A stretch of 64,000 bases of DNA from Flagellimonas meishanensis (GTDB lineage Bacteria; Bacteroidota; Bacteroidia; Flavobacteriales; Flavobacteriaceae): contig NZ_JAINVW010000003.1 of NCBI RefSeq assembly GCF_019880545.1, forward strand, positions 496,001 to 560,000. Reading direction: 5' to 3'. How positions within the stretch are numbered: position 1 is the stretch's first letter; every line of letters starts with the position of its first letter. The notes under the pieces were generated by a model that was given only the letters and a program-made list of their open reading frames with translations, was not told the origin of the DNA and did no database searches. Shown here in pieces: positions 16,332 to 25,433 of the stretch. The position numbers and the translations under genes are program-made.

Positions 16332-17843
16332 TTGGAGGTACAAAAAGCGGACAATAAAAAAACACTGTACAACTATCAGCAAGAAGATCTTAGAAAAATC
16401 TTTGAGCACATCAACAAACTGCCCGAGGGTACCAATATTTTGTACCAATTGCCCACGGGAGGTGGCAAAACAGTGATTTTTTCCGAAATAACCAGACGAT
16501 ACATCAAACAGACTGGGAAGAAAGTGATGGTCCTTACCCACCGAATTGAGCTAAGCAAGCAGACCTCCAAAATGTTGCGCGGTTTTGGGGTAAGCAACAA
16601 GATTATCAACAGTGATGTGAAGGAACTGTACGACCAAGACGATTATATGTGCTTTGTGGCCATGGTGGAAACGCTGAACAATCGACTTCAAGAGGAAAAA
16701 GTGGCAATAAACAACATTGGTTTGGTGATCATTGATGAGGCCCACTACAATTCGTTCCGCAAGCTGTTCAAATATTTTGATGATTCCACCATCCTTGGCG
16801 TAACGGCCACCCCGCTGAGTTCCAACATCAAACTGCCCATGAAGGACCACTACAAGCATCTCATTGTAGGGGAGTCCATAAAATCCTTGATTCAAAAGGA
16901 CTTTTTGTCCAAGGCCAAACTGTACAACTACGATGTCAGTCTCAAAACCTTAAAATTGGGCATTCATGGGGACTATACCGTAAAGTCGTCGGACGAATTC
17001 TATGGAAATCATAGCATGTTGGGCAAATTGCTGTCCGCTTATGAGGAAATTGCCAAGGGGACTAAAACCTTGATCTTCAACAATGGCATCAACACCTCGC
17101 TCTACGTGTATGAAACCTTTAAAAAAGCAGGATACAACGTCCGCCATTTGGACAACAAGAACAATGCCACCGAGAGGCGGGACATCTTGGACTGGTTCGC
17201 CAAAACTCCCGATGCCATATTGACCTCCGTGAGTATCTTGACCACCGGCTTTGATGAGCCTACCGTGGAATCCATCATCCTGAACAGGGCCACACGGTCG
17301 CTTACCCTATACTTTCAAATGATAGGAAGAGGTTCGCGCGTACTTCCCAACAAAAAGGAGTTCAATGTCATAGATTTGGGGAACAACATTGCCCGCTTCG
17401 GTCCGTGGGACGCACCGGTGGATTGGCAGGAAATTTTCCATTTTCCGGATTTCTATTTGGAAAACATCAAAAACGATGAGGACATAGAACGGGATTTTGT
17501 CTACGAGATGCCGGAAGAACTGAAGGCCAAGTTCAGTAAGTCCGATAAAATAACCTTCGACATCAAGGAAGAATACAAAAAAGTCTTTGCCCAGGGTAGA
17601 AAATCAAAAGAAGTACTGGAACTCAGCATTGAGCAGCATGCCCAGATCTGTGTGGAGAACAGTGAGGACGTTTTTGATGCGCGTATTCTGGCCAAGGAAC
17701 TCAAGGAAGAGATTGCGTACCGCGTGAAGCAATATTCCTACTGCATTATGAACAACACCAAAAACTACAAAGAGTGGCTCGAGGAGGATTATGAAAGGAA
17801 ATTGAGGTCAAGCATATCCAAAAAGTTCGCCGCAATGATGTAG
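16332..17843 (+). CDS. Superfamily II DEAH-box helicase
   Basis: A 503-residue ATP-dependent nucleic-acid helicase of the UvrB/type I-restriction-like SF2 group. The Walker A motif is PTGGGKT at residues 41-47, the Walker B motif DEAH at 135-138, motif III GVTATP near 156, and motif VI QMIGRGSRVLPN near 329. The C-terminal 130 residues are charged and helical. No nuclease domain is fused and no restriction-subunit genes adjoin it. The best start is TTG at 16332, following a -7 element. It is followed four bases later by a glycosyltransferase gene, which need not be functionally related. Confidence 0.88.
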   Translation: MEVQKADNKKTLYNYQQEDLRKIFEHINKLPEGTNILYQLPTGGGKTVIFSEITRRYIKQTGKKVMVLTHRIELSKQTSKMLRGFGVSNKIINSDVKELYDQDDYMCFVAMVETLNNRLQEEKVAINNIGLVIIDEAHYNSFRKLFKYFDDSTILGVTATPLSSNIKLPMKDHYKHLIVGESIKSLIQKDFLSKAKLYNYDVSLKTLKLGIHGDYTVKSSDEFYGNHSMLGKLLSAYEEIAKGTKTLIFNNGINTSLYVYETFKKAGYNVRHLDNKNNATERRDILDWFAKTPDAILTSVSILTTGFDEPTVESIILNRATRSLTLYFQMIGRGSRVLPNKKEFNVIDLGNNIARFGPWDAPVDWQEIFHFPDFYLENIKNDEDIERDFVYEMPEELKAKFSKSDKITFDIKEEYKKVFAQGRKSKEVLELSIEQHAQICVENSEDVFDARILAKELKEEIAYRVKQYSYCIMNNTKNYKEWLEEDYERKLRSSISKKFAAMM

Positions 17844-17846
17844 CCC

Positions 17847-19082
17847 ATGAAGAAAGCATTGTTCATCGGCTTTGTTTGGCCCGAACCCAGCACCACGGCG
17901 GCGGGCCAGCGCATGCTACAACTACTTTTTGCTTTCAAGGGTTTTGGTTACCATCTCACTTTTGCATCCACAGCTACAAAAACAGCACATAGCCATAATC
18001 TGGAAAGCCTGGGCATAAAAACAGCTGCGATCAAACTAAACCATGTAAGTTTTGATGCTTTTGTGGCAGAATTGAAACCCGATATTGTGGTTTTTGACCG
18101 TTTTATGGTCGAGGAACAATTTGGTTGGCGTGTTGCAGCACATGCACCGAACGCCATCCGCATACTGAATACCGAGGATTTGCATTCCCTTAGAAAACAT
18201 AGGGAAGTCTGTCATCGAAAAGGAGAGGTGTTCACCGTGAAGGATTGGCTGGATGGGGATATGACAAAACGAGAAGTGGCCAGCATCTATCGGAGCGACC
18301 TCTCGCTATTGACATCCACTTTTGAGATGGAATTGCTCCATAAAAGATTGAAACTGCCCCAGGAAATCCTGATGCATTTGCCTTTTCTGCTGAATGGGAT
18401 TGATGAAGAAAAGGTCAAATCATGGCCGCCCTTTGAGCAACGGGAAGGCTTTATTACCTATGGCAATGGCAGGCACGAGCCAAATGTCCACTCCGTTATG
18501 TATCTGAAAAAATCGGTGTGGCCTTTACTTCGAAAAAAATTGCCCAACGCAAGCCTGCAAGTTTTTGGGGCATATTTGCCACAACAAATACAGGAAATGC
18601 ACAATCCTTCGGAAGGGTTTCTGGTCTTGGGCTGGGTGGAAGACCTGGACAAACAAATAGCCAATTCCCGCGTGTGCCTAGCACCGCTACGCTTTGGTGC
18701 AGGGATCAAAGGAAAATTGGTTCAAGCCATGCAAAATGGCACCCCAAGCGTTACCACAACTGTTGGCGCGGAAGGTATGCTGTCCGGATCGAAATGGCCT
18801 GGAAGCATTGCCCATAGCGATGAAGAATTTATCAATTCTGCCCTAGCGCTCCACAACGACCAAATCCTTTGGAGCAAAGCTCAACAACGCGGAGTTGAGT
18901 TGATCAACCAGGGATACTCAAAAACCAAGTGGCTCCCTCAGTTAAAGGTCAAACTTGAGTGGTTCCAACAAAACCTGACGCAACATCGTTCTGAAAATTA
19001 TGTTGGGGCCTTGTTACAGCACCAGACCTTGGCCAGTACCAAGTTTATGGGCAAGTGGATTGAGGAAAAAAATAGAAAGTGA
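17847..19082 (+). CDS. Glycosyltransferase, GT-B fold (GT4-like)
   Basis: A 411-residue cytoplasmic glycosyltransferase. The N-terminal Rossmann-like half begins KKALFIGFVWPEPSTTAAGQRM. The C-terminal donor-binding half contains GFLVLGWVEDLDKQIANSRVCLAPLRFGAGIKGKL near residue 253, the common GT4/GT1 pattern with Lys binding the sugar nucleotide, then MQNGTPSVTTTVGAEGM. It starts four bases after the helicase stop. The acceptor is unknown. No polysaccharide gene cluster surrounds it, so it may be an orphan cell-envelope or natural-product transferase. Confidence 0.85.
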   Translation: MKKALFIGFVWPEPSTTAAGQRMLQLLFAFKGFGYHLTFASTATKTAHSHNLESLGIKTAAIKLNHVSFDAFVAELKPDIVVFDRFMVEEQFGWRVAAHAPNAIRILNTEDLHSLRKHREVCHRKGEVFTVKDWLDGDMTKREVASIYRSDLSLLTSTFEMELLHKRLKLPQEILMHLPFLLNGIDEEKVKSWPPFEQREGFITYGNGRHEPNVHSVMYLKKSVWPLLRKKLPNASLQVFGAYLPQQIQEMHNPSEGFLVLGWVEDLDKQIANSRVCLAPLRFGAGIKGKLVQAMQNGTPSVTTTVGAEGMLSGSKWPGSIAHSDEEFINSALALHNDQILWSKAQQRGVELINQGYSKTKWLPQLKVKLEWFQQNLTQHRSENYVGALLQHQTLASTKFMGKWIEEKNRK

Positions 19083-19090
19083 CCAAGTTG

Positions 19091-19882
19091 TTATCCCACT
19101 ACAAATGAAAATTGATTTGATTCCCTGTCCTGAAACAGCTTGCCAGTTTCACCATTAGGGAAAGTTACCGTGGCTATCTTCGAAGTTAGAATGCCATTAT
19201 ATTGAAAAAGCAATTGGTCAATCGCGGCAGCCGTTTTGGGATATGCCTCAGTTTGGTCCCAGCAGGGATAGCCGAATAGCTTGTCCCTAGAAATACATTT
19301 TTTGTCCCCACATTCGTCCAACAGACCAATGTTGTCCCATATAAAGTCCAGGGTCGTTTCCCCAATTTGGTCAGCCAAATAGTCCATTTTTTCATTGAAG
19401 TCCACGCCGCTGGGGTAATCATCCACTTGTTGCCAAGAGGCTATTACGACTTCGTTTTGCATCTTTTGCCAAAGAATATCCAGGAAGGAGCTATGACTTT
19501 CAAAGAATTGATCAAAATCAACAGGAATATGCGCCGAAGCACCAACCGTATCCAAACTTCGTAAAACAGCACCCCGTAGTTTAGGATATTCAAGCTCGCA
19601 ACGGCTGCCATCTGCCCTTAAATTGAGACACTGGAAACATTGGACCAATCGGTTTTCTTTTTTTTGAATGGGCATTTCCGAAAGGTTGAGTTGGAAAATA
19701 AGAGGCATCAGCCGATTGCAAATAGGGCAGGAGGGCCAATCTTCTTCATGCCTCAAATACGGGAATCCGTTGTATTTTGAATGTGCTGAAAATTGCGGCC
19801 CCGATTCATTGTGTACCAGTTGGGGAAGATAGGCTGGTTTCCTCAAGGAATCCAAAATGGTGGCTATTTCTTCTTTTTTCAT
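19091..19882 (-). CDS. DUF1963 (YwqG-like) protein
   Basis: A 263-residue cytoplasmic protein related to YwqG. It has KYNGFPYLRHEEDWPSCPIC near residue 36 and MPLIFQLNLSEMP shortly after, the core of DUF1963. Two cysteine pairs (CPIC and CFQC) could bind a metal, and CELEYPKL and a late CGDKKC add further cysteines. The function of the family is not established. Convergent with the glycosyltransferase gene, 8 bases between stops. Confidence 0.8.
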   Translation of the reverse strand: MKKEEIATILDSLRKPAYLPQLVHNESGPQFSAHSKYNGFPYLRHEEDWPSCPICNRLMPLIFQLNLSEMPIQKKENRLVQCFQCLNLRADGSRCELEYPKLRGAVLRSLDTVGASAHIPVDFDQFFESHSSFLDILWQKMQNEVVIASWQQVDDYPSGVDFNEKMDYLADQIGETTLDFIWDNIGLLDECGDKKCISRDKLFGYPCWDQTEAYPKTAAAIDQLLFQYNGILTSKIATVTFPNGETGKLFQDRESNQFSFVVG

Positions 19883-19920
19883 GATTTGGGAACAATAAAA
19901 AATAGGATTTTCTTTTCAAG

Positions 19921-21606
19921 TTATTTATCGCCTTTCCAGCCAGGTCCGCGCACCACCCGTCCGGGAAACTTGCCCGTATGCTCACCATGTTCCAAGACCT
20001 GCGTGCCATTGACAAACACGTGTTCCATTCCGGTTGCATATTGGTGTGGGTTTTCAAAAGTGGCCAGATCTTTAATGGTTTTTGGGTCAAAAACGGCAAC
20101 ATCTGCATAATTACCAACGGCCAGTTCCCCTCTTTTTTTGATTCTCAGGTTGGTGGCGGGCATTTTGGTCAATTTGTGAATGGCCTCCTCCAACGAAATC
20201 ACCTGCTCGTCGCGGACATATTTTCCCAACAGGCGAGCCACATTGCCATACGCCCGGGGGTGTGTGTTGGACTTGAGGAACACCCCTTCGGAGGCCAAGG
20301 AACCTCCATCGGAACCAAAGCTCATCCAAAGCAGTGCCATTTGTTTTTTCACATTCTCCTCGGACATCAAAAAATATATGGTCCCTACGCGGCTGCCATC
20401 CTCAATAACCAAATCCATGGCGGTCTCTTCCGGTGAAAGTCCCCTCATTTCGGCAACTTCCTTCAAGGTTTTACCAGTTAGGTATTTTAAGGAATCGTTC
20501 TTGAAGCCCACAAGCAAAATCTTACTCGGGTCGCCAGCGGCCTGCATAAGACTTTCCCAGGCATCAGTGGGCGTGGTCATTTCCTTAAGCACTTGCTTTC
20601 TTATTTCTTGATCTTGCAAGCGTTCCGCCCATTTTTCATACCCGCCTTCCTGTACCCACGGCGGCATGGACGCATCCAATCCCGTGGCACCGGCCACATA
20701 GTTGTACATGTTCGCGGTGATCTTCAATCCGGCGGCCCGTGCCGAGTCCACCTTGGCCACCACGGCATCAAACTTATCCCAATTGGCTTTGCCACTTTGC
20801 TTCAAATGATAGATTTCAGCCCGTATATCGGCCTTATCGGCAATTTCGATGAGCTCATCCAAACTTTCCAACAGTTTTTCTCCCTCACTGCGCATATGGC
20901 TGATGTACATGCCGTTATATTCGGAAGCCACCTTGCACAGTTCAATCAATTCTTCGGTGGAGGAATAAAAGGCGGGCGCATAGATCAGTGAGGAACCAAC
21001 ACCTAAAGCACCATCTTCCATAGCCTGTTTCACCATCAATTTCATGGAGTCCAGTTCCTGGGCCGTAGGGGGTCTGTCCTCGTAGCCCACCGTATGTATC
21101 CTGAGCGTGGTTGCGCCCACAAAAGAGGCCACATTGGGCGAAATGCCTTTTTCGGTCAGATGTTCAAGATATTCATCGAGCGTGGTCCAGGGGATGCCGA
21201 ATTTAATGTCGCCCTGGCTTTCCAGCTCCTCCTTTTTCATTTTTTCGTTCAGCGGCCCCATGGACCATCCTTCCCCAAAAACCTCGAGCGTAACCCCTTG
21301 TTTGATATCGCTCATGGACCGACCGTCCTCAATCAGGGATTCGACGGCCCAGCTCAGCATATTGATGAAACCCGGGGCCACTACATTGCCAGTGGCATCG
21401 ATTTCCAAATGGCCCTTGGCATTTTTAAGGTTTCCGATGGCGACAATGGTGTCTGCATTGATGCCGACATCCCCAACAAATGATGGGCTGTTGGAGCCAT
21501 CAACGATATGGCCATTTTTAATGAGTACATCAAATTGCTGCTGTTCCTGGCACCCAAAAAAGAGCATCAAGCAAAGAAAAAATGGGAAAGGGTGGAAAGT
21601 TTTCAT
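19921..21606 (-). CDS. N-acyl-D-amino-acid deacylase-like amidohydrolase lipoprotein
   Basis: A 561-residue exported amidohydrolase. The start at 21606 gives a lipoprotein signal with lipobox LMLFFGCQE; a longer frame to 21672 lacks one. The domain is that of D-aminoacylases: VLIKNGHIVDGSNSPSF, DGSRVGTIYF, SFGSDGGSLASEGV and a C-terminal GNYADVAVFDP. Metal-binding histidines remain in YISHMRSEG and IYHLKQSGK. The usual HxH after beta-strand 1 (APGFIDxHxH) is replaced by APGFINMLSW, and the region after it reads EVFGEGWSMGP. It may therefore use one metal ion or a different substrate. Confidence 0.85.
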   Translation of the reverse strand: MKTFHPFPFFLCLMLFFGCQEQQQFDVLIKNGHIVDGSNSPSFVGDVGINADTIVAIGNLKNAKGHLEIDATGNVVAPGFINMLSWAVESLIEDGRSMSDIKQGVTLEVFGEGWSMGPLNEKMKKEELESQGDIKFGIPWTTLDEYLEHLTEKGISPNVASFVGATTLRIHTVGYEDRPPTAQELDSMKLMVKQAMEDGALGVGSSLIYAPAFYSSTEELIELCKVASEYNGMYISHMRSEGEKLLESLDELIEIADKADIRAEIYHLKQSGKANWDKFDAVVAKVDSARAAGLKITANMYNYVAGATGLDASMPPWVQEGGYEKWAERLQDQEIRKQVLKEMTTPTDAWESLMQAAGDPSKILLVGFKNDSLKYLTGKTLKEVAEMRGLSPEETAMDLVIEDGSRVGTIYFLMSEENVKKQMALLWMSFGSDGGSLASEGVFLKSNTHPRAYGNVARLLGKYVRDEQVISLEEAIHKLTKMPATNLRIKKRGELAVGNYADVAVFDPKTIKDLATFENPHQYATGMEHVFVNGTQVLEHGEHTGKFPGRVVRGPGWKGDK

Positions 21607-21679
21607 ACGGTTGGTCATCAATGGTTTTCTACTTTGATTTCCACCTAAGTTCGGCCATTTTTCTGAAGCCACAAAAAGG

Positions 21680-22843
21680 TCATGGAAAGTTTAGGGGGAT
21701 GAACGTTCTGGATACAATTTTTCCATCCTTGACTTCATACACCGTAAAACCTGAACGAATCTTGAAACCGTTGTTTTCATAGGTATCCGGTCGGGTAATG
21801 GCCGAGGTCTGTGCGAACAAGGTTTCCGAATGCTCAAATTGGCCTTCCTGTGCAGCATGGTAATGCCCTGAAAGGGCAAGGGGGTAGGGCCGGTCACCAA
21901 TCCGTTTTTTTACTTCTCCAAAATTGTACACAATATGCCGATGCTCCAGTTTCCCATCCTGTTCCAACAATTGGGGTCCGTAAAAAGTATGGCTGTCAAA
22001 ATCTTGGAACGAAAAACCGGGGGAAACAAAGGGTATGTGGTTAAAAGTGATTATGGGCGTGTGCTCCGGCAATGGTTGTAGGTCCTTTTCCAGCCATTGC
22101 AGTTGAAGCGAGTCCACCCCACCAAAATAATAGAGGTTCTGATAATCCACCCCGTCGATGGCCACAAAATGGACCCCACCATGATTGAAGGAATAATAAT
22201 TGGGACCTAGAAAATGGCGGTACATTTTTTTGCCATACAGCGGATGGTCCTGGCTGATCAGCGACTTGTCCCGTTCAATGCCAAATAGCTCATGGTTGCC
22301 CATCGAACTATACACGGGCACTTTTATTTTTTCAATGGCCTCCCGATACATGCGATAGTAATTGCTGGCCGTTTCCTCGTTTACCCGAAGGGCATCCCGT
22401 ATCAAATCGCCGGTGATGACCACAAAATCCACGGCCAGGGAGTCCACAAGCTGCCGAAAGCGTTGCATACGGGGAAGATTCAGGGAATCCACGTGCGTAT
22501 CGGAGGCATGGATAAACCTAAAATGGCTCTGGTCCCCGGTTTTTTGCAAGGGAAAACTGACCTGAGCAGCTTTGGGCTTAAAAAAATTCCCCGCATATCC
22601 ATTGGGCTTGGAAATGAAAACGTAGGGGAAATCGGTGGTCGAAACCAAGCAGAAACTGCCTGTGGCATCACTGATTGCTGTGGCTGCCTGGTCCGAGACC
22701 ACCACACCGGGAATGCCTTTTTCGTTTGCCTCTTGGGCACCATTGCCATTGGTGTCAACAAAAACCTTTCCTGTGATTTCCAGATTTTGAGGATAAAGGC
22801 TAGAGCCCAACAAAAAGGCGAAGAAGACCAATGTTTTTTGCAT
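21680..22843 (-). CDS. Exported calcineurin-like phosphoesterase with N-terminal Ig-like domain
   Basis: A 387-residue protein with a Sec signal peptide (FFAFLLGSSLYPQN). The first domain (residues about 22-90) looks like an SdrD B-like or carboxypeptidase-regulatory beta-sandwich: VFVDTNGNGAQEANEKGIPG. The second is a metallophosphatase: DTH near residue 114, GDLI near 145, GNHE near 182 and GHYH near 325 supply the two-metal site. It probably cleaves phosphoesters in the periplasm or outside. It lies about 70 bases upstream of the amidohydrolase gene on the same strand, so they may share a transcript. Confidence 0.88.
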   Translation of the reverse strand: MQKTLVFFAFLLGSSLYPQNLEITGKVFVDTNGNGAQEANEKGIPGVVVSDQAATAISDATGSFCLVSTTDFPYVFISKPNGYAGNFFKPKAAQVSFPLQKTGDQSHFRFIHASDTHVDSLNLPRMQRFRQLVDSLAVDFVVITGDLIRDALRVNEETASNYYRMYREAIEKIKVPVYSSMGNHELFGIERDKSLISQDHPLYGKKMYRHFLGPNYYSFNHGGVHFVAIDGVDYQNLYYFGGVDSLQLQWLEKDLQPLPEHTPIITFNHIPFVSPGFSFQDFDSHTFYGPQLLEQDGKLEHRHIVYNFGEVKKRIGDRPYPLALSGHYHAAQEGQFEHSETLFAQTSAITRPDTYENNGFKIRSGFTVYEVKDGKIVSRTFIPLNFP

Positions 22844-22938
22844 GATTTAAAGCTAGCAAAAAGAATAAAAAGAAATCCTTTATTTTTTGTTGGCATTTCG
22901 GGGAAGAGGAGGTTTCGTTATCGGTCTCGTATTAGAAT

Positions 22939-23001
22939 AGTTGCCGTTTCGTGTGCGAGGATTTTCCGCAGGAAAATCAGACGTAACAAAATAGCAGCTA
23001 C
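22939..23001. repeat. Long imperfect stem-loop beside the GNAT gene
   Basis: The perfect hairpin GATTTTCC (22960-22967), loop GCA, GGAAAATC (22971-22978) is extended outwards. The stretch starting AGTTGCCGTTTCGT at 22939 pairs imperfectly with the stretch ending ATAGCAGCT near 23000. It lies just beyond the 3' end of the GNAT gene. Together with the stem-loop at 24006-24046 it brackets that gene. Confidence 0.6.
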
Positions 23002-23081
23002 CCTTGTTTAAGCCCTAATGTAGCAATTATTTTTATACGTTGTTGGGAGTGGTTATTTCTTATATTTATAAATAAACTTCT

Positions 23082-23978
23082 TCAAGCGTGAGATAAAACT
23101 GGGAACATCCAGTGTTTATTTGTGAGAAATTCAACCTTATCTTTTAGCATAAAAAGCGTGTCTGTTCCCTTTAATAAATGTTTTTCAAACCCCTCATCAT
23201 TCAAAGGAGTAAACCCCAAAATCACCCGCTGAATACTTTTATCAGATATGCTATGAATCACGTTATCAATATTCACTGGACCAATTGAGAATATATCATT
23301 GAGATACAAAGTGTCACTTTGAAAGTCTGCGATGGCAATTGCATCAAGTTCTTCTATATAATAAATGCTGTTTTTCTTAAACCAATTGCAATAAAACATA
23401 ATCAGAGAAACGTTGTTTCTCATGGATATCTTTGCTATCGGATTAGAATCTTTAATTCTTCCTATTAAAAAAGTGACATCAGCCGGATCATCCATGTTCA
23501 GTTTTTTCCAGGCTGATGAAGCCCTGTGTGTATCTACGTTTTTCGAGTGTTGATATTCCTCTACAACCTTGAATTTGAACTTCGGATAAAAATCAAGCAC
23601 ACTGTCATTCGCGAAGAGATAAACAAAATCAGTCCTATCTTTCCATTCATGCATTATCTTTTCCATCAAGTATTTGTTAAGTCCTCTATTCCTGTATTTT
23701 TCGTCAGTCATTACTGTACCAATTTGAATTCCCGACTTTCTCTCACCTTCAATATCAAATTCAATCTTGTTAATTGAAACATTTGATACAACCTTGTCAT
23801 TATGTAGCAGCGAATAGGGAATATAATAGTCACCCCAGAAACCATCATGGTACCACTTTTCTAGACTGAAGGCAAAGACGGCTTGTGTTAAACTATTGAA
23901 ACTCGCTCTTATTTTTTGATCATGTTTAAAATCTTTTATAAACCCAAAGTTTGTATTGTTGACTTTAATAAGCTCCAT
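23082..23978 (-). CDS. GNAT-family N-acetyltransferase
   Basis: A 298-residue protein with an N-terminal GNAT domain. GIQIGTVMTDEKYRNRGLNKYLM near residues 78-100 contains beta-strand 4 and the acetyl-CoA loop RNRGLN (a Q/RxxGxG/A variant). The C-terminal 140 residues are a less typical extension, with a FDFQSDTLYLND-like second half. It probably acetylates an amine with acetyl-CoA; substrate unknown. The gene is more AT-rich than its neighbours and sits alone between two sets of stem-loops, which suggests recent acquisition as a single-gene cassette. ATG at 23978 is preferred over an in-frame TTG one codon earlier. Confidence 0.75.
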   Translation of the reverse strand: MELIKVNNTNFGFIKDFKHDQKIRASFNSLTQAVFAFSLEKWYHDGFWGDYYIPYSLLHNDKVVSNVSINKIEFDIEGERKSGIQIGTVMTDEKYRNRGLNKYLMEKIMHEWKDRTDFVYLFANDSVLDFYPKFKFKVVEEYQHSKNVDTHRASSAWKKLNMDDPADVTFLIGRIKDSNPIAKISMRNNVSLIMFYCNWFKKNSIYYIEELDAIAIADFQSDTLYLNDIFSIGPVNIDNVIHSISDKSIQRVILGFTPLNDEGFEKHLLKGTDTLFMLKDKVEFLTNKHWMFPVLSHA

Positions 23979-24005
23979 CAATGTTTATTTTCTAATCATG
24001 CATAA

Positions 24006-24046
24006 CGTATTAAGATATAATTCTGTTCTAATGAATTATATCCAAC
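24006..24046. repeat. Stem-loop upstream of the GNAT gene
   Basis: ATATAATTC (24015-24023) and GAATTATAT (24033-24041) form perfect 9-base arms around a 9-base loop, with CGT and ACG pairing further out. A second palindrome, CTGAAC-CAA-GTTCAG, follows at 24051-24065. The TCCAAC at 24041-24046 would fit the end of an integron attC right-hand box. The opposite box does not fit well. Confidence 0.55.
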
Positions 24047-24143
24047 GATACTGAACCAAGTTCAGCACAGGTAACGAAGTTCGTTGATTTTTCCTTTAAA
24101 ATCCATGTTTTTCCCTTTCGGTTAGTCTTGTTTATCAACATCA

Positions 24144-24273
24144 ATTGTCATTTCGATAGGAGTCCCGGCTGAGGGCGGGACGATTGAGAAATCTGGGTGT
24201 TGTGGAGGTAAGGGGTTACCAAAGGGTGTTTTTGGATTTCTCACGTTCGCTGTGCCAATGCCGAAATGACAAT
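24144..24273. repeat. REP-like nested palindromic element
   Basis: Nested inverted repeats over 130 bases. Outer arms ATTGTCATTTCG (24144-24155) and CGAAATGACAAT (24262-24273); middle arms GAGAAATC (24186-24193) and GATTTCTC (24235-24242); inner short arms GTCCCG/CGGGAC and GGTAA/TTACC. Elements beginning TGTCATTTCGA with an inner AGAAATCT are, as I recall, dispersed in many Bacteroidota genomes and resemble REP/MITE sequences. It lies just upstream of menB. Confidence 0.7.
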
Positions 24274-24317
24274 GATTTGGAATTTCCGTTACTTTGTAAA
24301 CAACAAATTTATTGCAC

Positions 24318-25160
24318 ATGAAATCACCCAACTGGCAGACCGCCATGGAATTTGAGGACATTACCTATAAAAAATGTGACGGTGTGGCCCGAATCGCCTT
24401 CAATCGCCCAAATGTCCGCAACGCATTTCGGCCCAAAACCACGAGCGAACTCTATAAAGCTTTTTATGATGCGCAGGAGGATACGTCGATCGGCGTGGTA
24501 TTGTTATCCGGCGAAGGACCTTCCACGAAAGATGGCAAATGGGCCTTCTGTAGTGGTGGCGACCAAAAGGCCAGGGGCCATCAGGGGTATGTAGGCGAGG
24601 ATGGCTACCACCGGCTGAACATACTTGAAGTGCAGCGCCTCATCCGTTTTATGCCCAAAGTGGTAATTGCCGTGGTGCCAGGCTGGGCCGTGGGAGGGGG
24701 GCATAGCCTTCATGTAGTCTGTGATATGACCTTGGCTAGTAAAGAACATGCCATTTTTAAACAGACCGATGCTGATGTCACCAGTTTTGACGGGGGATAT
24801 GGTTCGGCTTATCTAGCCAAAATGGTAGGACAGAAAAAGGCCCGTGAGATCTTCTTTTTGGGCCGGAACTATTCGGCTCAGGAAGCCTATGAAATGGGCA
24901 TGGTGAATGCAGTTGTCCCACATGGTGAACTGGAAGCTACCGCTTACCAGTGGGCACAGGAGATCTTGGAAAAATCGCCCACTTCCATTAAAATGCTCAA
25001 GTTTGCCATGAACCTTACCGACGATGGCATGGTGGGGCAACAGGTCTTCGCGGGAGAGGCCACACGGTTGGCCTATATGACCGAAGAGGCAAAGGAAGGG
25101 AGAAATGCCTTTTTGGAAAAGCGTAAGCCCAATTTTGGAAAGAATCAGTGGATTCCCTGA
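24318..25160 (+). CDS. menB: 1,4-dihydroxy-2-naphthoyl-CoA synthase
   Basis: A 280-residue crotonase-fold enzyme of menaquinone synthesis that cyclises o-succinylbenzoyl-CoA. Typical MenB segments are RIAFNRPNVRNAFRPKT near residue 24, WAFCSGGDQKARG near 76, AVVPGWAVGGGHSLH near 112 (oxyanion hole), DADVTSFDGGYGSAYLA near 150 and the C-terminal EGRNAFLEKRKP. The start at ATG 24318 is chosen over a TTG two codons earlier. No other men gene is in the window, so it stands apart from the rest of the pathway. A terminator hairpin follows about 90 bases later. Confidence 0.95.
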   Translation: MKSPNWQTAMEFEDITYKKCDGVARIAFNRPNVRNAFRPKTTSELYKAFYDAQEDTSIGVVLLSGEGPSTKDGKWAFCSGGDQKARGHQGYVGEDGYHRLNILEVQRLIRFMPKVVIAVVPGWAVGGGHSLHVVCDMTLASKEHAIFKQTDADVTSFDGGYGSAYLAKMVGQKKAREIFFLGRNYSAQEAYEMGMVNAVVPHGELEATAYQWAQEILEKSPTSIKMLKFAMNLTDDGMVGQQVFAGEATRLAYMTEEAKEGRNAFLEKRKPNFGKNQWIP

Positions 25161-25252
25161 ATCAATGACCAATGTACAATTCGCAGGAATCAGTAGAATC
25201 CTATGTTCATGGTTAGTGTAATTCGTGTCAACATTTAGGATGGTCCTAAATC

Positions 25253-25289
25253 AAAAAGAGCCTTGCCACTTGGGTCAAGACTCTTTTAC
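25253..25289. terminator. Intrinsic terminator after menB
   Basis: AAAAGAGCCTTG pairs with CAAGACTCTTTT with one mismatch around a loop of about ten bases, and T-rich sequence follows. It lies between the menB stop and the convergent serine hydrolase remnant. The rest of the 270-base gap shows only a 21-codon frame at 25301-25366, which I do not consider a gene. Confidence 0.65.
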
Positions 25290-25433
25290 GAGAACACTAT
25301 ATGAAAATGAAAAAATTTACTTTTCGAATTAATTACAATGTAAATGTACCACCCCAGTTCCCGTAAATGAAATTATTGTTGTGAAGAGGCATTTTCTTGT
25401 GGTTTACGGTTGTTTTCAATACCTCTTCTCGAT

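Noticed and set aside
16332..17843. Helicase as part of a type I or other defence system
   Set aside because: No restriction, methylation or specificity subunit nearby and the next gene is a glycosyltransferase.
25301..25366. 21-codon frame after the menB terminator
   Set aside because: Very short, downstream of a hairpin, with no paralogue or coding pattern to support it.
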